Source of the DNA: Sinomicrobium oceani | GTDB lineage: Bacteria > Bacteroidota > Bacteroidia > Flavobacteriales > Flavobacteriaceae | Direction of reading: 5' to 3' | DNA: 64,000 bases | Assembly (NCBI RefSeq): GCF_900119185.1 | Contig: NZ_FPJE01000008.1 | Coordinates: 142,247 to 206,246, forward strand | Shown here: piece after piece, positions 34,534-44,726 of the stretch | Layout: every line of letters begins with the position of its first letter | How positions within the stretch are numbered: position 1 is the stretch's first letter | Translations under genes and position numbers: made by a program | Notes under the pieces: generated by a model | What the model saw: the letters and a program-made list of their open reading frames with translations, nothing else | What the model was told of the DNA's origin: nothing | Database searches by the model: none

Positions 34534-37500
34534 TTATTTGAAGGTTACATTAAGTCCCAGGGTCAGGGAACGTATGGTTGGATATTTATCTCGAAAATCA
34601 TTACCTGCAGCATAAAAATTCCTGTTGGCAAGTTCCGGGTCCATGCCCTTATACCCCGTAATGGTCAGGAAATTCTGTGCGGAGCAATACACACGCAATA
34701 CAGACAGGTATTTCTCCAGTTTGCCGACATTGACATTGTATCCGAGGGTGACATTATCAAACTTGAGAAAATCCCCCTTTTCGAGATAGTAACTTACGAA
34801 GGCCTGGGCCTGTGAGGGCGAAAGCGGTGCTATACCATACACCGGATCTGCCGCAGAGCGCAAACGGTTGTACTGGATGGAGTTGTTCTCATAATACATC
34901 CGCTGCTCGTTGAGTATCTTGAAACCAAATTGTCCGCTCATCTGCATATTCAGATCGAAATTCTTATAACGGAAAGTATTGTTCAATCCCAGATACACTT
35001 TCGGAAATCCGTTGCCAAGGTATTGTCTGTACGAATTGTTGTTAAGGCTTGTGGAATACGTAAGGGCCTCACCGGTCTGCGGATCTTCGATCAGCCAGAT
35101 TCCGTCTTCGGTAACCCCTACTGATTTCATACCCCAGAAGTCTCCGATGGCACGCCCCACTTCCACACGATGTGTGGGTACCGAAATAGGATCTCCGGCA
35201 AATGCTTCGTCCCGATAGTCTTCGGTTTTGTAAAGATCGTTGGACATACTGAGGAGCTTACTACGGTTGTGAGACAATGTCAATGTTGTATTCCATTGAA
35301 AGTCATCGTTCTTTACAGGGATCGCATTGATCATGACCTCGACACCTTTGTTGCTGATAGAACCTACATTGGCCAGTGTGGTATTCGCCAGGTTGGGAGG
35401 CACGGGGACATTGTACTGATATATAAGATCGGTCGTTTTCTTATTGTACACATCAAGAGCACCGCTGAGACGTCCTTCGAACAAGGTAAAATCTACCCCC
35501 ACATTGATCTCTGCCGTCTTTTCCCATTTGAGATCGGGATTGGGGTTTTGCGCTACCCGAATACTCGGTATCCATTCTCCTTCTTTGTTGTAATAGTTTC
35601 CGGTACCGCTGTTGTTAAACTGAAATGTGGTGAGGGAACTATAGTTGTTCAAGGGTCTTTGCCCTGTAACACCATAACCGGCCCTGAGCTTTAAATTATC
35701 CACCCACTTAAGCGATTCCATAAAGCCTTCGTTGCTTATGGTCCATCCGGCGGATACCGCGGGGAAAAGCCCCCATTTGTGGTTGTCCCCGAATTTAGAC
35801 GAACCTTCACGCCGTATACTGGCCAGAATGTTGTACTTATTATCAAAACCGTAACTCACCCGGCCAAAAAAACCGATCAGGGTGTTGTCTTCCTTAAAGC
35901 TGTTCATCCCTGCCCTACCTTCTTTCAACAGGTCTCCCGCAGTGATATTGTTATACTTATAGGCATCGGTAGGGAAATCGGAATTGCTTACCGAAAAATT
36001 ACTGTAGCGTTCGTAAATATAACTGTAACCACCCAATACCGAAAAACGGTGCTTATCGAGGTTAAACTTATAATTGGAGGTCAGTTCGAGTGTTTTCTGT
36101 TTTCTATCCTCGTGGAATATGTAGGCAGAACCAGCAAACCCCGTTACTTTGGAGGTATAATACCTTGACGTGGTATAGGTTGCATATTTCTTATTGTACA
36201 GATTGTTGGACAACATCAGGTTGGTCTCCCAGTTGTCTACAGGTTTAAAGGTGATATTCCCGATCATATTGGTCTTTTCCCTTTCGTCCTCTCCTACCAG
36301 TTCATCAAGGATAGCTACGGGGTTGTAATACTGGTACCTGTCCAGTTCTTCATCCCAGTCACCATCTTGGGTATATACGGGAGCGGTAGGATTCCGGATA
36401 ACGGCCTTCCGGTATATATTATTAAGGCCCTCGCTCTCAGCATTGTTCGGGGTAAGCGTACGGTAATCTTTGAGTACATTGATATTGACTTTCAGCATAT
36501 TATCCAGGAAGTACTGCGAAAGATTCAATTGTACCCGGATCTGGTCGTTATTACTCTTCTTGATCGTACCGTCTTCATACCGATAGGAAACATTACCCGA
36601 ATATGCGGTAGTCTTGGTTCCTCCATCGATATTCAGGGAATGATTGTGCATAAATCCCGTACGGGTAACGGCATCGAGCCAGTCGGTTTCAGCCCCGCGA
36701 TCGTTATAGCTGGTCTTTCCGGCCCTGATGTCTGAAACATTCATGAAATCTGCCTTTTTGTAAAAGTCCGAAATCGAGGTATAACCGACATAATTTACTG
36801 TTGCCGGTCTTTCGCGCGTACCACTTCGGGTGGTGATAAAAATAACTCCGTTAGCTCCACGGGTACCGTATATCGCTGCGGCAGAAGCATCCTTAAGCAC
36901 ATCGATAGATTCGATATTCTCCGGGGCTACGGTATTGATATCGCCCGGAACGCCATCTATGAGTATCAGCGGATTTACATTCCCGGTCAGCGTAGTCACG
37001 CCCCGCAGCATAATGTTGGATGAAGCGTCAGGACTTCCGGAACTTTTGGTGATGACAAGTCCGGCGACCTTACCTTTCACGAGCTCGGATGCATCCTGTA
37101 TTTTCCCTACCAGGAACTCTTCCGATTTTATACTGGCTACAGCACTGGTAACATCCTTTTTTTCCTGAGTTCCGTACCCGATGACAATGACTTCGGAAAG
37201 ACTGGTCACATCTTCCTGCATCTGTACCTGTAATGATGAGCGGTTGCCCATCGTGATTTCCTGTGTTTCAAAGCCCATATAGGAAAATATCAGAACAGGT
37301 GACTGTCCGCCGACATAGAGCGTAAAGTTTCCGTCAAAATCAGAAACGGCTCCTGTCGTTGTTCCTTTCTCCGTAATGGAAACTCCCGGCAAAGGCGCAC
37401 CGGATTGGTCGGTAACTGTTCCTGTTATTGCTCTTTGTGCAAAAGAAGATAGCGAACAACAAAGGCAAAGCACCATAAAAAGTGTTCTGGCCCTGATCCC

Positions 37501-37560
37501 GAAATCTACGGGATTCCTTCTCCTTGAAAGGAAAAGACCGGAAGGGTAAATCGTTTTCAT
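34534..37560 (-). CDS. SusC/RagA TonB-linked outer-membrane transporter
   Basis: A 1,008-residue TonB-dependent transporter. After a signal peptide (about residues 25-42, ending SSFAQR) comes a carboxypeptidase-regulatory-like beta domain (about 43-125, ITGTVTDQSGAPLPGVS), then the plug with IDVLKDASAAAIYGTRGANG, the signature of SusC proteins, and a C-terminal barrel that ends in NVTFK with an aromatic penultimate residue. It imports oligosaccharides together with SusD, using the TonB/ExbBD energy system. It is the first gene of the outer block of the arabinan locus. The 253-bp upstream region separates it from the terminator of the symporter operon. Confidence 0.95.
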   Translation of the reverse strand: MKTIYPSGLFLSRRRNPVDFGIRARTLFMVLCLCCSLSSFAQRAITGTVTDQSGAPLPGVSITEKGTTTGAVSDFDGNFTLYVGGQSPVLIFSYMGFETQEITMGNRSSLQVQMQEDVTSLSEVIVIGYGTQEKKDVTSAVASIKSEEFLVGKIQDASELVKGKVAGLVITKSSGSPDASSNIMLRGVTTLTGNVNPLILIDGVPGDINTVAPENIESIDVLKDASAAAIYGTRGANGVIFITTRSGTRERPATVNYVGYTSISDFYKKADFMNVSDIRAGKTSYNDRGAETDWLDAVTRTGFMHNHSLNIDGGTKTTAYSGNVSYRYEDGTIKKSNNDQIRVQLNLSQYFLDNMLKVNINVLKDYRTLTPNNAESEGLNNIYRKAVIRNPTAPVYTQDGDWDEELDRYQYYNPVAILDELVGEDEREKTNMIGNITFKPVDNWETNLMLSNNLYNKKYATYTTSRYYTSKVTGFAGSAYIFHEDRKQKTLELTSNYKFNLDKHRFSVLGGYSYIYERYSNFSVSNSDFPTDAYKYNNITAGDLLKEGRAGMNSFKEDNTLIGFFGRVSYGFDNKYNILASIRREGSSKFGDNHKWGLFPAVSAGWTISNEGFMESLKWVDNLKLRAGYGVTGQRPLNNYSSLTTFQFNNSGTGNYYNKEGEWIPSIRVAQNPNPDLKWEKTAEINVGVDFTLFEGRLSGALDVYNKKTTDLIYQYNVPVPPNLANTTLANVGSISNKGVEVMINAIPVKNDDFQWNTTLTLSHNRSKLLSMSNDLYKTEDYRDEAFAGDPISVPTHRVEVGRAIGDFWGMKSVGVTEDGIWLIEDPQTGEALTYSTSLNNNSYRQYLGNGFPKVYLGLNNTFRYKNFDLNMQMSGQFGFKILNEQRMYYENNSIQYNRLRSAADPVYGIAPLSPSQAQAFVSYYLEKGDFLKFDNVTLGYNVNVGKLEKYLSVLRVYCSAQNFLTITGYKGMDPELANRNFYAAGNDFRDKYPTIRSLTLGLNVTFK

Positions 37561-37761
37561 AATATCTGAGTTGTTAGTTTGTAAAGTGTAGTTAATACAC
37601 GTTATAAAATTATAAACTCTCAGCTCATTGTACTGAACAAGATATTATCCGATTATAATACTATATTACCAAGTTTATCATTATTAATAAAAATAACGAT
37701 CAAAATTTAAGAAATATCCCTCATTATAGCTAATTATACCCAACTTATATTACCATAAATA
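37561..37761 (-). promoter_or_regulatory. susC upstream promoter region
   Basis: The gap before susC is AT-rich. GTGTA-GTTAA-TACAC near 37586 is a short palindrome and could be an operator. No -7/-33 pair is convincing. Confidence 0.35.
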
Positions 37762-37792
37762 AAAAGGCCTTGCGGGAACTTCCGCAAGGCCT
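37762..37792 (-). terminator. Intrinsic terminator of the symporter-ara operon
   Basis: The arms AGGCCTTGCGG (37765-37775) and CCGCAAGGCCT (37782-37792) pair perfectly over 11 bp around a 6-nt loop; on the minus strand a T run follows. Confidence 0.93.
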
Positions 37793-37813
37793 ACAAAAGG
37801 TATATAAAACATA

Positions 37814-39430
37814 CTACTTACCGTTAAAAGAAATCATAACCCAAATAACTAAGGCAAGTATAACGATGGAGGCTGCAATATCGATCCAGCCATATGTTTT
37901 CTCTTTATTACTATCTGCAACAGCAGGAGTCTGAAACGTCAGACCGGCAAGTTGCTTCTCATCCTGCGCCGGTGTGAGCATACTTACAGCGACCAATAAC
38001 ACGATACAAAAAAGGAAGAACCACGCTCCGAACGTCAGGAAGTTCACCGTAGCCAGTGTATGAAGCACACTGCCTTCTGCGAAATTATCGCTCATCAGCT
38101 CGATAACGATCCTGGCCATACCGAGGATAAAGCCGGTAACGAGTGTTACATAAGCTCCGGTAGCATTGATCCGCTTACTGAATATTCCCAAAAGGAAAAC
38201 AGCAGTGATAGGAGGTGCTATATAGGATTGTACCGATTGCAGGTACTCATAAAGCACCCCGGAGATATTGGCCATAATAGGAATCCAGATAATTCCGAGG
38301 AACACTACGATCAGGGTTGCAATACGTCCTATGCGTACCAGTTTTATTTCCGGGGTATCCGGTTTTAGTTTCTTATAAATATCTACTGTAAATAATGTAG
38401 AACAGGAGTTAAATACGGAAGCCAGGGAACTCATCAGGGCAGCGAGCAAACCTGCGGCAACGAGTCCCCGTAGCCCGGATGGCAACAGATTACTCATCAA
38501 AACCGGAAAAGCCTGATCTGGCGTATCCCACTCCAGCATTCCTTTTTGTTTCAGGGTGAGGGCTATAACGCCAGGAATGAGAAATATAAATACGGGAAGT
38601 AATTTGAGAAAGGCACCCCATATCGCACCGCGACGTCCTTCTTTGAGGTTTTTGGCCGTAAGTGTTCGCTGCACGATATACTGATCGGTACACCAGTACC
38701 AGATACCGATAATCGTACTGGTGATAAACAGGCTCGGCCATGGGAAATCGGGATCGGAAGGTGGTCTCCACATGTTGAAGTATTCCGGTCCGAGAGTCGC
38801 TTTCATCTCTTCCCATCCGCCCACATAGTCCAACCCGATAAAGGTCAGGGCAGCTGCTCCTATAACCAATACAATAGCCTGTAAAGTTTCTGTATATACT
38901 ACCGCGCGCATACCCCCGAATATGGTATAGGCCCCGGTGAGAATTACAGTGGCTATGGCGCCTACCCAGAAATTGATACCGAGCAGTGCGGATACCACTA
39001 CTCCACCGGCATAAATAGTAACGGACACCTTGGTAAGAATATAAGCTACCAGCGATACCACCGACAGGAACCAGCGCGACTTGGCACTGAATCTTCGTTC
39101 GAGAAATTCGGGCATGGTAAAGACCCCGCTCCGGGCATAAAAGGGTAAAAACACCCAGCCCAGGATAAGTACCACCCAGGCCTGAATCTCAAAAATAAGC
39201 ATGGGCATTTTATCACCCGCTCCGGCACCGGCAAGTCCTACGACGTGCTCGGAGCCGATGTTGGACGCAAAGATCGATGCCCCTACGACAAACCAACCGA
39301 TATTTCTCCCCGCGAGAAAGTAGTCTTCGGTATTATTGGTTTTCTTTAATATAACCCAGACAGCCAGTCCGAACAGGACCAGAAAGTAAAGGGATATACA
39401 TATCCAGTCTAAATTGTCTAAACTCTTCAT
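37814..39430 (-). CDS. Sodium:solute symporter (SSS family, sugar)
   Basis: A 538-residue membrane protein of the SSS/SLC5 family with about 14 hydrophobic helices. The ASIFASNIGSEHVVGLAGAG stretch near residue 50-70 (unwound TM1 in this family) and GGMRAVVYTETLQ near 175 are family hallmarks. In this operon, next to aldose epimerase and the araBAD genes, it most likely imports L-arabinose with sodium across the inner membrane. It is the last gene of the operon and is followed by a strong terminator on the minus strand. Confidence 0.92.
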   Translation of the reverse strand: MKSLDNLDWICISLYFLVLFGLAVWVILKKTNNTEDYFLAGRNIGWFVVGASIFASNIGSEHVVGLAGAGAGDKMPMLIFEIQAWVVLILGWVFLPFYARSGVFTMPEFLERRFSAKSRWFLSVVSLVAYILTKVSVTIYAGGVVVSALLGINFWVGAIATVILTGAYTIFGGMRAVVYTETLQAIVLVIGAAALTFIGLDYVGGWEEMKATLGPEYFNMWRPPSDPDFPWPSLFITSTIIGIWYWCTDQYIVQRTLTAKNLKEGRRGAIWGAFLKLLPVFIFLIPGVIALTLKQKGMLEWDTPDQAFPVLMSNLLPSGLRGLVAAGLLAALMSSLASVFNSCSTLFTVDIYKKLKPDTPEIKLVRIGRIATLIVVFLGIIWIPIMANISGVLYEYLQSVQSYIAPPITAVFLLGIFSKRINATGAYVTLVTGFILGMARIVIELMSDNFAEGSVLHTLATVNFLTFGAWFFLFCIVLLVAVSMLTPAQDEKQLAGLTFQTPAVADSNKEKTYGWIDIAASIVILALVIWVMISFNGK

Positions 39431-39499
39431 GTATTAATGGTCGGTTTTACAAAAGTTCATTGAAAATAATATGTTAATTATCAATGACTTTTACATGTT

Positions 39500-40669
39500 T
39501 TATTTAACAGTAAATTTAAAAATAGTTGTAGTGTGATACTCCTCACCGGGGTTCAGCACGGTAGAAGGGAAACCGGGTTGATTGGGAGCATCCGGGTAAT
39601 GCTGTGTTTCGAGGCACAGCCCGGAACGGAATACGTATTTCTTGTCGCTTTTGCCTACCAGCGATCCGTCCAGAAAGTTGCCCGAATAGAATTGGATGGC
39701 CGGCTCCGTAGTGGTTATTTCCATAACCCTTCCACTATTCGGATCGTACAAGGTAGCCGCAGGTTTCATCTCCCTGTCCTTACCGTTAAGTATCCAGCAA
39801 TGATCATATCCTTTACCGAATTCCAGTTGTTTGTTTTTCGCACCGATATCTTTTCCTATAGTTTTGGGCTGGCGGAAGTCGAAAGGTGTTCCTTCTACTT
39901 TTTCCGGTTTTCCGGTAGGGATCAGGGTTGTATTTACGGGAAGAAACGTATCGGCATTGAGCTTCAGTTCTTCATCGAGAATTGTTTCACTTTCCGGAGA
40001 CAGGTTGAAATAGGTGTGCTGTGTAAGATTAAGTACCGTTTTTTTATCGGTCGAAGCACTGTAGTCTACCCGGAGTTCATCGTTGTCGGTCAGCGTATAC
40101 ACTACGGTGACATCGAGATTTCCCGGATATCCTTCTTCCATGTCCTTGCTGTGATATTGCAGTTTCAGTGCCGGACCGTCTTCCGATCTGGTTTCCGAAG
40201 CTGTCCACAACACTTTATCGAAACCTTTTTTTCCGCCGTGAAGGTGGTTAGGGCCATCGTTTTTTGCCAGGGTATACTCTTTGCCGTCAAGCTCAAATTT
40301 CCCGTTGGCTATGCGGTTACCATACCTTCCTATCAACGCCCCGAAATAAGGTACGTCCTGCAGGTATCCTTCGAGAGTATCGAAACCGAGAACGATATCA
40401 CCTTTCTTTCCGTCCTTATCAGGAGTCTGCAACGAGGTAATAATTCCCCCGTATGTCATCACCTTCATTTCGAGTCCGTTGGCATTGGTCAGGGTGTAAC
40501 GTTCTACTTCTTCGCCATCGGGAAGTGTTCCGAAAGGTTCTTTGGTCACCGAGACAGCTTTCATTTCTTTTTCTGCCGGCTGCGCTTCTTTCGGGGTATC
40601 CTGCTTTTTGGGTTTGGTATTACACGCTGCAAAAACGAGCAGCAATACAATGAGATAATGGGTTTTCAT
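39500..40669 (-). CDS. galM: Aldose 1-epimerase (mutarotase) lipoprotein
   Basis: A galactose mutarotase-like protein of 389 residues from the ATG at 40669 (MKTHYLIV). An upstream in-frame start at 40690 would extend the signal peptide without support. The lipobox FAAC places it in the periplasm as a lipoprotein. Family motifs are GGIITSLQTPDKDG, IGRYGNRIANGKFEL, LHGGKKGFDKVLW (conserved His) and the late IQFYSGNFLDG and GLCLETQHYPDAPNQP. It interconverts sugar anomers so that the symporter and AraA receive the right form. In the arabinose operon its likely substrate is L-arabinose. Confidence 0.9.
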   Translation of the reverse strand: MKTHYLIVLLLVFAACNTKPKKQDTPKEAQPAEKEMKAVSVTKEPFGTLPDGEEVERYTLTNANGLEMKVMTYGGIITSLQTPDKDGKKGDIVLGFDTLEGYLQDVPYFGALIGRYGNRIANGKFELDGKEYTLAKNDGPNHLHGGKKGFDKVLWTASETRSEDGPALKLQYHSKDMEEGYPGNLDVTVVYTLTDNDELRVDYSASTDKKTVLNLTQHTYFNLSPESETILDEELKLNADTFLPVNTTLIPTGKPEKVEGTPFDFRQPKTIGKDIGAKNKQLEFGKGYDHCWILNGKDREMKPAATLYDPNSGRVMEITTTEPAIQFYSGNFLDGSLVGKSDKKYVFRSGLCLETQHYPDAPNQPGFPSTVLNPGEEYHTTTIFKFTVK

Positions 40670-40745
40670 AGAATTGATTTTAGCGAACACGAAGCGGTAA
40701 GTTCTTAAGTTTCCCCAAAAAACTTACCGGCTCTGCATTTCCTGG

Positions 40746-42242
40746 TTACATCTTATTTTGAAATAAGTGGTAATATACTTCATTCCATCGTAACTTATCT
40801 TTAAAATCACGTATGACGGTATCTTTATCAATCGTCAGTAGCTCAACTCCTGCCATTTCGGCAAAGTCTTCCATAAATTCTGCCGTAGCAGCCTTACTGT
40901 ACACCGTGTGATGCGAACCACCCGCAAGTATCCATGCAGTAGCCGCAGTTTCCAGGTCCGGTTCCGGTTTCCACAATGCACGTGCTACCGGGAGTTTGGG
41001 CAGATCGTGTTCCGGTGTAACGGTCTGTACTTCGTTGAGTACCAAACGGAATCTGTTCCCCATATCCATCAGGGCCACATTGATGGCCGGTCCTGCTCCT
41101 ACGTTAAACACCAGGCGCGCAGGATCCTCTTTACCTCCTATGGACAACGGGTGTACTTCGATCCCCGGTTTGTCTGATGCTATGGAAGGACAGATTTCCA
41201 GCATGTGCGACCCCAATACCCTCGAACCTTCTTTGCGGAAGTCATAGGTATAGTCCTCCATAAACGAAGTTCCTCCCTCGAGACCCTGGGTCATAACCTT
41301 CATGGTGTGAAGCAGTGCCGCCGTTTTCCAGTCTCCTTCGCCACCGTACCCGTAGCCATCGGCCATAAGACGTTGTGTGGCGATACCCGGAAGCTGTTTG
41401 AATCCGTGCAGATCTTCAAAAGTATTGGTATACCCGCCAAATCCTCCGGCTTCGAGAAAAGCACGAAGACCGAGTTCGATACGAGCGGAATCTTTTACGG
41501 ATGCTTCATGGAAAGCAGGGTGATCGGTACGGTACTGTTCCCTGTACACGGCCAGGAGATCGTCCACCTGTTTATCGGTAACGGCATTGAGGTATTCTAC
41601 CACATCTCCTATGCCATAACCGTTGACAGAAAAACCGAAACGCATCTGCGCCTCTACCTTATCACCTTCGGTAACCGCCACATGCCTCATATTATCTCCT
41701 ATCCGTGCAATTTTGGCCGTCTGGAATACGTGCCAGCCTACGGCAACACGTGTCCATACTCCCAGTTTTTGCTGCACGCCTTCCTCTTTCCAGTACCCCG
41801 TAATCACCTTACGGTTCTTACGTAACCTGCTGGCCATAAAACCAAATTCTCTCCCGCCGTGGGCCGACTGGTTCTCGTTCATAAAATCCATATCTATGGC
41901 ACTCCACGGGATTTCCGCATTGTACTGCGTATGAAGGTGGCACATGGGTTTATGCAGTAACTGCAAACCTTGTATCCACATTTTGGCTGGTGAAAAGGTA
42001 TGCATCCATACGACTACTCCGACACAACGGTCGGTAGCATTGGCTTCGCGGCATACTGCTGTTACCTGTTCCGGGGTAGTTACCGTAGGTTTAAAGACCA
42101 CATCTACAGGGACGGCCTTGCTGTCGTGCAGGTGCTTTGCTATTTCTTCGGAGTGTTTGGCCACGTTCTTCAACGTTTCCTCTCCGTACAAGTGCTGGCT
42201 TCCGGTGACGAACCACACTTCGTGATCGTTCAGATTTGTCAT
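40746..42242 (-). CDS. araA: L-arabinose isomerase
   Basis: A 498-residue cytosolic enzyme that converts L-arabinose to L-ribulose. It begins [17 protein letters not shown], the typical AraA start, and contains [28 protein letters not shown] and [10 protein letters not shown], blocks that carry the conserved Glu/His metal ligands. Length and motifs agree with the family (about 500 residues). It lies between araD (46 bp upstream) and the aldose epimerase in the operon. Confidence 0.97.
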   Translation of the reverse strand: MTNLNDHEVWFVTGSQHLYGEETLKNVAKHSEEIAKHLHDSKAVPVDVVFKPTVTTPEQVTAVCREANATDRCVGVVVWMHTFSPAKMWIQGLQLLHKPMCHLHTQYNAEIPWSAIDMDFMNENQSAHGGREFGFMASRLRKNRKVITGYWKEEGVQQKLGVWTRVAVGWHVFQTAKIARIGDNMRHVAVTEGDKVEAQMRFGFSVNGYGIGDVVEYLNAVTDKQVDDLLAVYREQYRTDHPAFHEASVKDSARIELGLRAFLEAGGFGGYTNTFEDLHGFKQLPGIATQRLMADGYGYGGEGDWKTAALLHTMKVMTQGLEGGTSFMEDYTYDFRKEGSRVLGSHMLEICPSIASDKPGIEVHPLSIGGKEDPARLVFNVGAGPAINVALMDMGNRFRLVLNEVQTVTPEHDLPKLPVARALWKPEPDLETAATAWILAGGSHHTVYSKAATAEFMEDFAEMAGVELLTIDKDTVIRDFKDKLRWNEVYYHLFQNKM

Positions 42243-42287
42243 ATTCTTCTTCTCGTTTCCTTATTAGTATTTTATTCTTTTTCCCAT

Positions 42288-42986
42288 TTACTGCCCGTAA
42301 TAGGCATCTTTACCGTGTTTCCGGTTGTAATGCTTTTCTATAAGCGTATCTTTAAGTCTCGGTGCAGACGGATTGATCTGGAGCGTGAGATAGGCCATTT
42401 TGGCCAGCTCTTCGAGTACTTTACTGTTGTACACGGCCTTATCGGCCGTTTTTCCCCAGGCAAACGGACCGTGATTACCGAGCAATACCATCTCTACCTC
42501 GGTATGTGACAGTCCTTTTTCCTCGAAGCAGTCGGTAATCTGTTTTCCCGTCATGTGTTCATAATTTCCACGGATGTATTCGTCTTTCATCGGGGGTGCA
42601 CAAGGGATATCCGTAGTGAGGTGATCGGCATGCGTGGTCCCGAATATCGGGATGTCCATCTGGGCCTGCGCCCAGGCCACGGAATATGTGGCATGGGTAT
42701 GCACTATACTCCCTATGTCCTCCCATACCTTATAGAGATACGCATGTGTTTTGGTATCGGAAGACGGCCTCATATTGCCCTCGATAATGTTATTGTCAAA
42801 ATCCACGATAACCATATCTTCAGGAGACAGGTCTTCATAAGGCACCCCGCTGGGTTTTATAGCAAAGACCTTTTTTTCCCGGTCTACGCAACTTACGTTA
42901 CCAAAGGTATATACGACCAGCCCGAGTTCGGGCAATTGCATGTTGGCCCGGTAACAGGTTTCTTTTATGGCTTGATATTCAGACAT
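42288..42986 (-). CDS. araD: L-ribulose-5-phosphate 4-epimerase
   Basis: A 232-residue class II aldolase-fold enzyme that epimerises L-ribulose 5-phosphate to D-xylulose 5-phosphate, the exit into the pentose phosphate pathway. The zinc ligands are seen in HTHATYSVAWAQ and later LLGNHGPFAWG, and the phosphate-binding SGVPYEDLSPEDM is near the N-terminus. Its start overlaps the end of araB by 8 bp, so the genes are translationally coupled. Confidence 0.96.
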   Translation of the reverse strand: MSEYQAIKETCYRANMQLPELGLVVYTFGNVSCVDREKKVFAIKPSGVPYEDLSPEDMVIVDFDNNIIEGNMRPSSDTKTHAYLYKVWEDIGSIVHTHATYSVAWAQAQMDIPIFGTTHADHLTTDIPCAPPMKDEYIRGNYEHMTGKQITDCFEEKGLSHTEVEMVLLGNHGPFAWGKTADKAVYNSKVLEELAKMAYLTLQINPSAPRLKDTLIEKHYNRKHGKDAYYGQ

Positions 42987-44679
42987 CGGATGTAACTTTT
43001 TCGGTATTTTTATGATGCGTGGTTTCTTCTACAAAACCGGCAAGTGCTTCGTAACGCTCATATTTTTCTTTATAGCTTGCTACCATAGACGGTTGCGGTT
43101 CGTATGTTTTTTCCATTGGACTTCCCATAGCTTTTACAGCATTCTCCACATCCGGATATACACCGGCGGCAACAGCAGCATATATGGCTGCTCCCAAAGC
43201 GGGTGCCTGATCGGATACAGCTATTCTGATGGGTCTGTTGAGTACATCGGCCAGGGTTTGCATAACAAAAGGGGCTTTCTTGGCTACTCCGCCAATACCT
43301 ACTACTGATTTGATCTCCACCCCTTCTTCCTCAAACCGGTCGACGATCTTTTTGGCCCCGAAACAAATAGCTTCGACCAGGGCCCGGAAAATATGAGGTG
43401 CCCTCGTTCCGAGATTAAGACCGGTAATGGCTGTTTTCAGTGCCTGATCGGCAAAAGGTGTCCGTTTTCCGTTGATCCAGTCGAGTGCCAAGGGTACGCT
43501 TTCTTCTGTGGTAATCTGTTCTGCTTGTGCCGACAATACAGGGATAATTTTGCTGTTCATCGCTTCGACAAGCTGTTTACGTACCTCATCGGAAACCAGT
43601 GAGGTTTCGGCAAGCAGGTTCTGAATGGGCCAGGCTACGATATCTTTAAACCAGGCCAGCAGGTCTCCGAATGCAGACTGACCGGCTTCGAGGCCCACCC
43701 AGCCGGGAACTACCGATCCGTCTACCTGTCCGCATATCCCTTTAACAGCCTTATCACCTATAACATTCTTGGGTGCGACCATAATATCGCAGGTAGAGGT
43801 CCCCATAACCCTGACCAGAGAAAAGGCTTCTGCACCGGCGCCAACTGCTCCGGCATGAGCATCGAAAGTACCTACCGCTACAACCGCATTTTCTGTCAAT
43901 CCAAGTTTTTCACTCCATTCCTTGCTCAGGTTTCCTGCAACGACATCGGAGGTATAGGTATCTTTATACAAATTGTTTTTTACTTCTACGAGATAAGGAT
44001 CCAGTTGTGACAGGAAGCCTTCTTCGGGGAGGCCTCCCCAGCTTTCATGCCACATAGCCTTATGCCCTGCCGCACATCTGCTGCGCTTAAAAGACTCCGG
44101 ATCCTTTTCTCCGGTAAGGATATACGTCATCTGGTCGCAATGTTCCATCCAGGACCATGCTGCTTTTTTAACAGCATCGTCTTCCCGGGCGATGTGCAGT
44201 ATCTTCGCCCAGAACCATTCCGAAGAATATACACCTCCTATATACTGTGTATAATCGAGTCCGCCCCAGTTTCTGGATAAAGTGTTGATCTCGGCCGCTT
44301 CACTGATCGCCGTGTGATCTTTCCAGAGTATCATCATGGCATTGGGGTTTTCTTCAAACCCGGGCGTCAGTGCCAGGGCCTTGCCTCGCTCATCTACAGG
44401 AACAGGAGATGATCCGGTAGTATCTATGCATATCCCGACGACATCTCCGGGACGTACACCCGATTTCTCAACGACCTTCTTTATCGTTGTTTCCATGCCC
44501 TCGATATGATCCAGGGGATGCTGTCTGAAACGGTTTTTCGGAGCATCGCAATACTTTCCCTCTTTCCATCTCCGGTACCAGTGTACCTCGCTCTCCAGGG
44601 TAGCTCCGTCTGCCGTATCGACCAGAACGGCTCTTACGGAATCCGTACCGAAATCTAACCCTACTACATATTTACTCAT
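42979..44679 (-). CDS. araB: Ribulokinase
   Basis: A 566-residue FGGY-family kinase that phosphorylates L-ribulose. The ATPase fold begins GLDFGTDSVRAVLVDT; further family motifs are VGICIDTTGSSPVP, the central VAVGTFDAHAGAVGAGAE and the late VGIGGVAKKAPFVMQTLADVL split over the ATP site. Length matches bacterial AraB (about 560 residues). It is the second gene of the operon after the periplasmic GH51 enzyme and overlaps araD. Confidence 0.97.
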   Translation of the reverse strand: MSKYVVGLDFGTDSVRAVLVDTADGATLESEVHWYRRWKEGKYCDAPKNRFRQHPLDHIEGMETTIKKVVEKSGVRPGDVVGICIDTTGSSPVPVDERGKALALTPGFEENPNAMMILWKDHTAISEAAEINTLSRNWGGLDYTQYIGGVYSSEWFWAKILHIAREDDAVKKAAWSWMEHCDQMTYILTGEKDPESFKRSRCAAGHKAMWHESWGGLPEEGFLSQLDPYLVEVKNNLYKDTYTSDVVAGNLSKEWSEKLGLTENAVVAVGTFDAHAGAVGAGAEAFSLVRVMGTSTCDIMVAPKNVIGDKAVKGICGQVDGSVVPGWVGLEAGQSAFGDLLAWFKDIVAWPIQNLLAETSLVSDEVRKQLVEAMNSKIIPVLSAQAEQITTEESVPLALDWINGKRTPFADQALKTAITGLNLGTRAPHIFRALVEAICFGAKKIVDRFEEEGVEIKSVVGIGGVAKKAPFVMQTLADVLNRPIRIAVSDQAPALGAAIYAAVAAGVYPDVENAVKAMGSPMEKTYEPQPSMVASYKEKYERYEALAGFVEETTHHKNTEKVTSDV

Positions 44680-44726
44680 TTCTAAACTATGTGATTAATA
44701 TTGTTCTATATAATTTTATCAAACTT

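Noticed and set aside
39533..40708. 391-codon plus-strand frame opposite the aldose epimerase gene
   Set aside because: Antisense to a well-supported gene; no recognisable motif.
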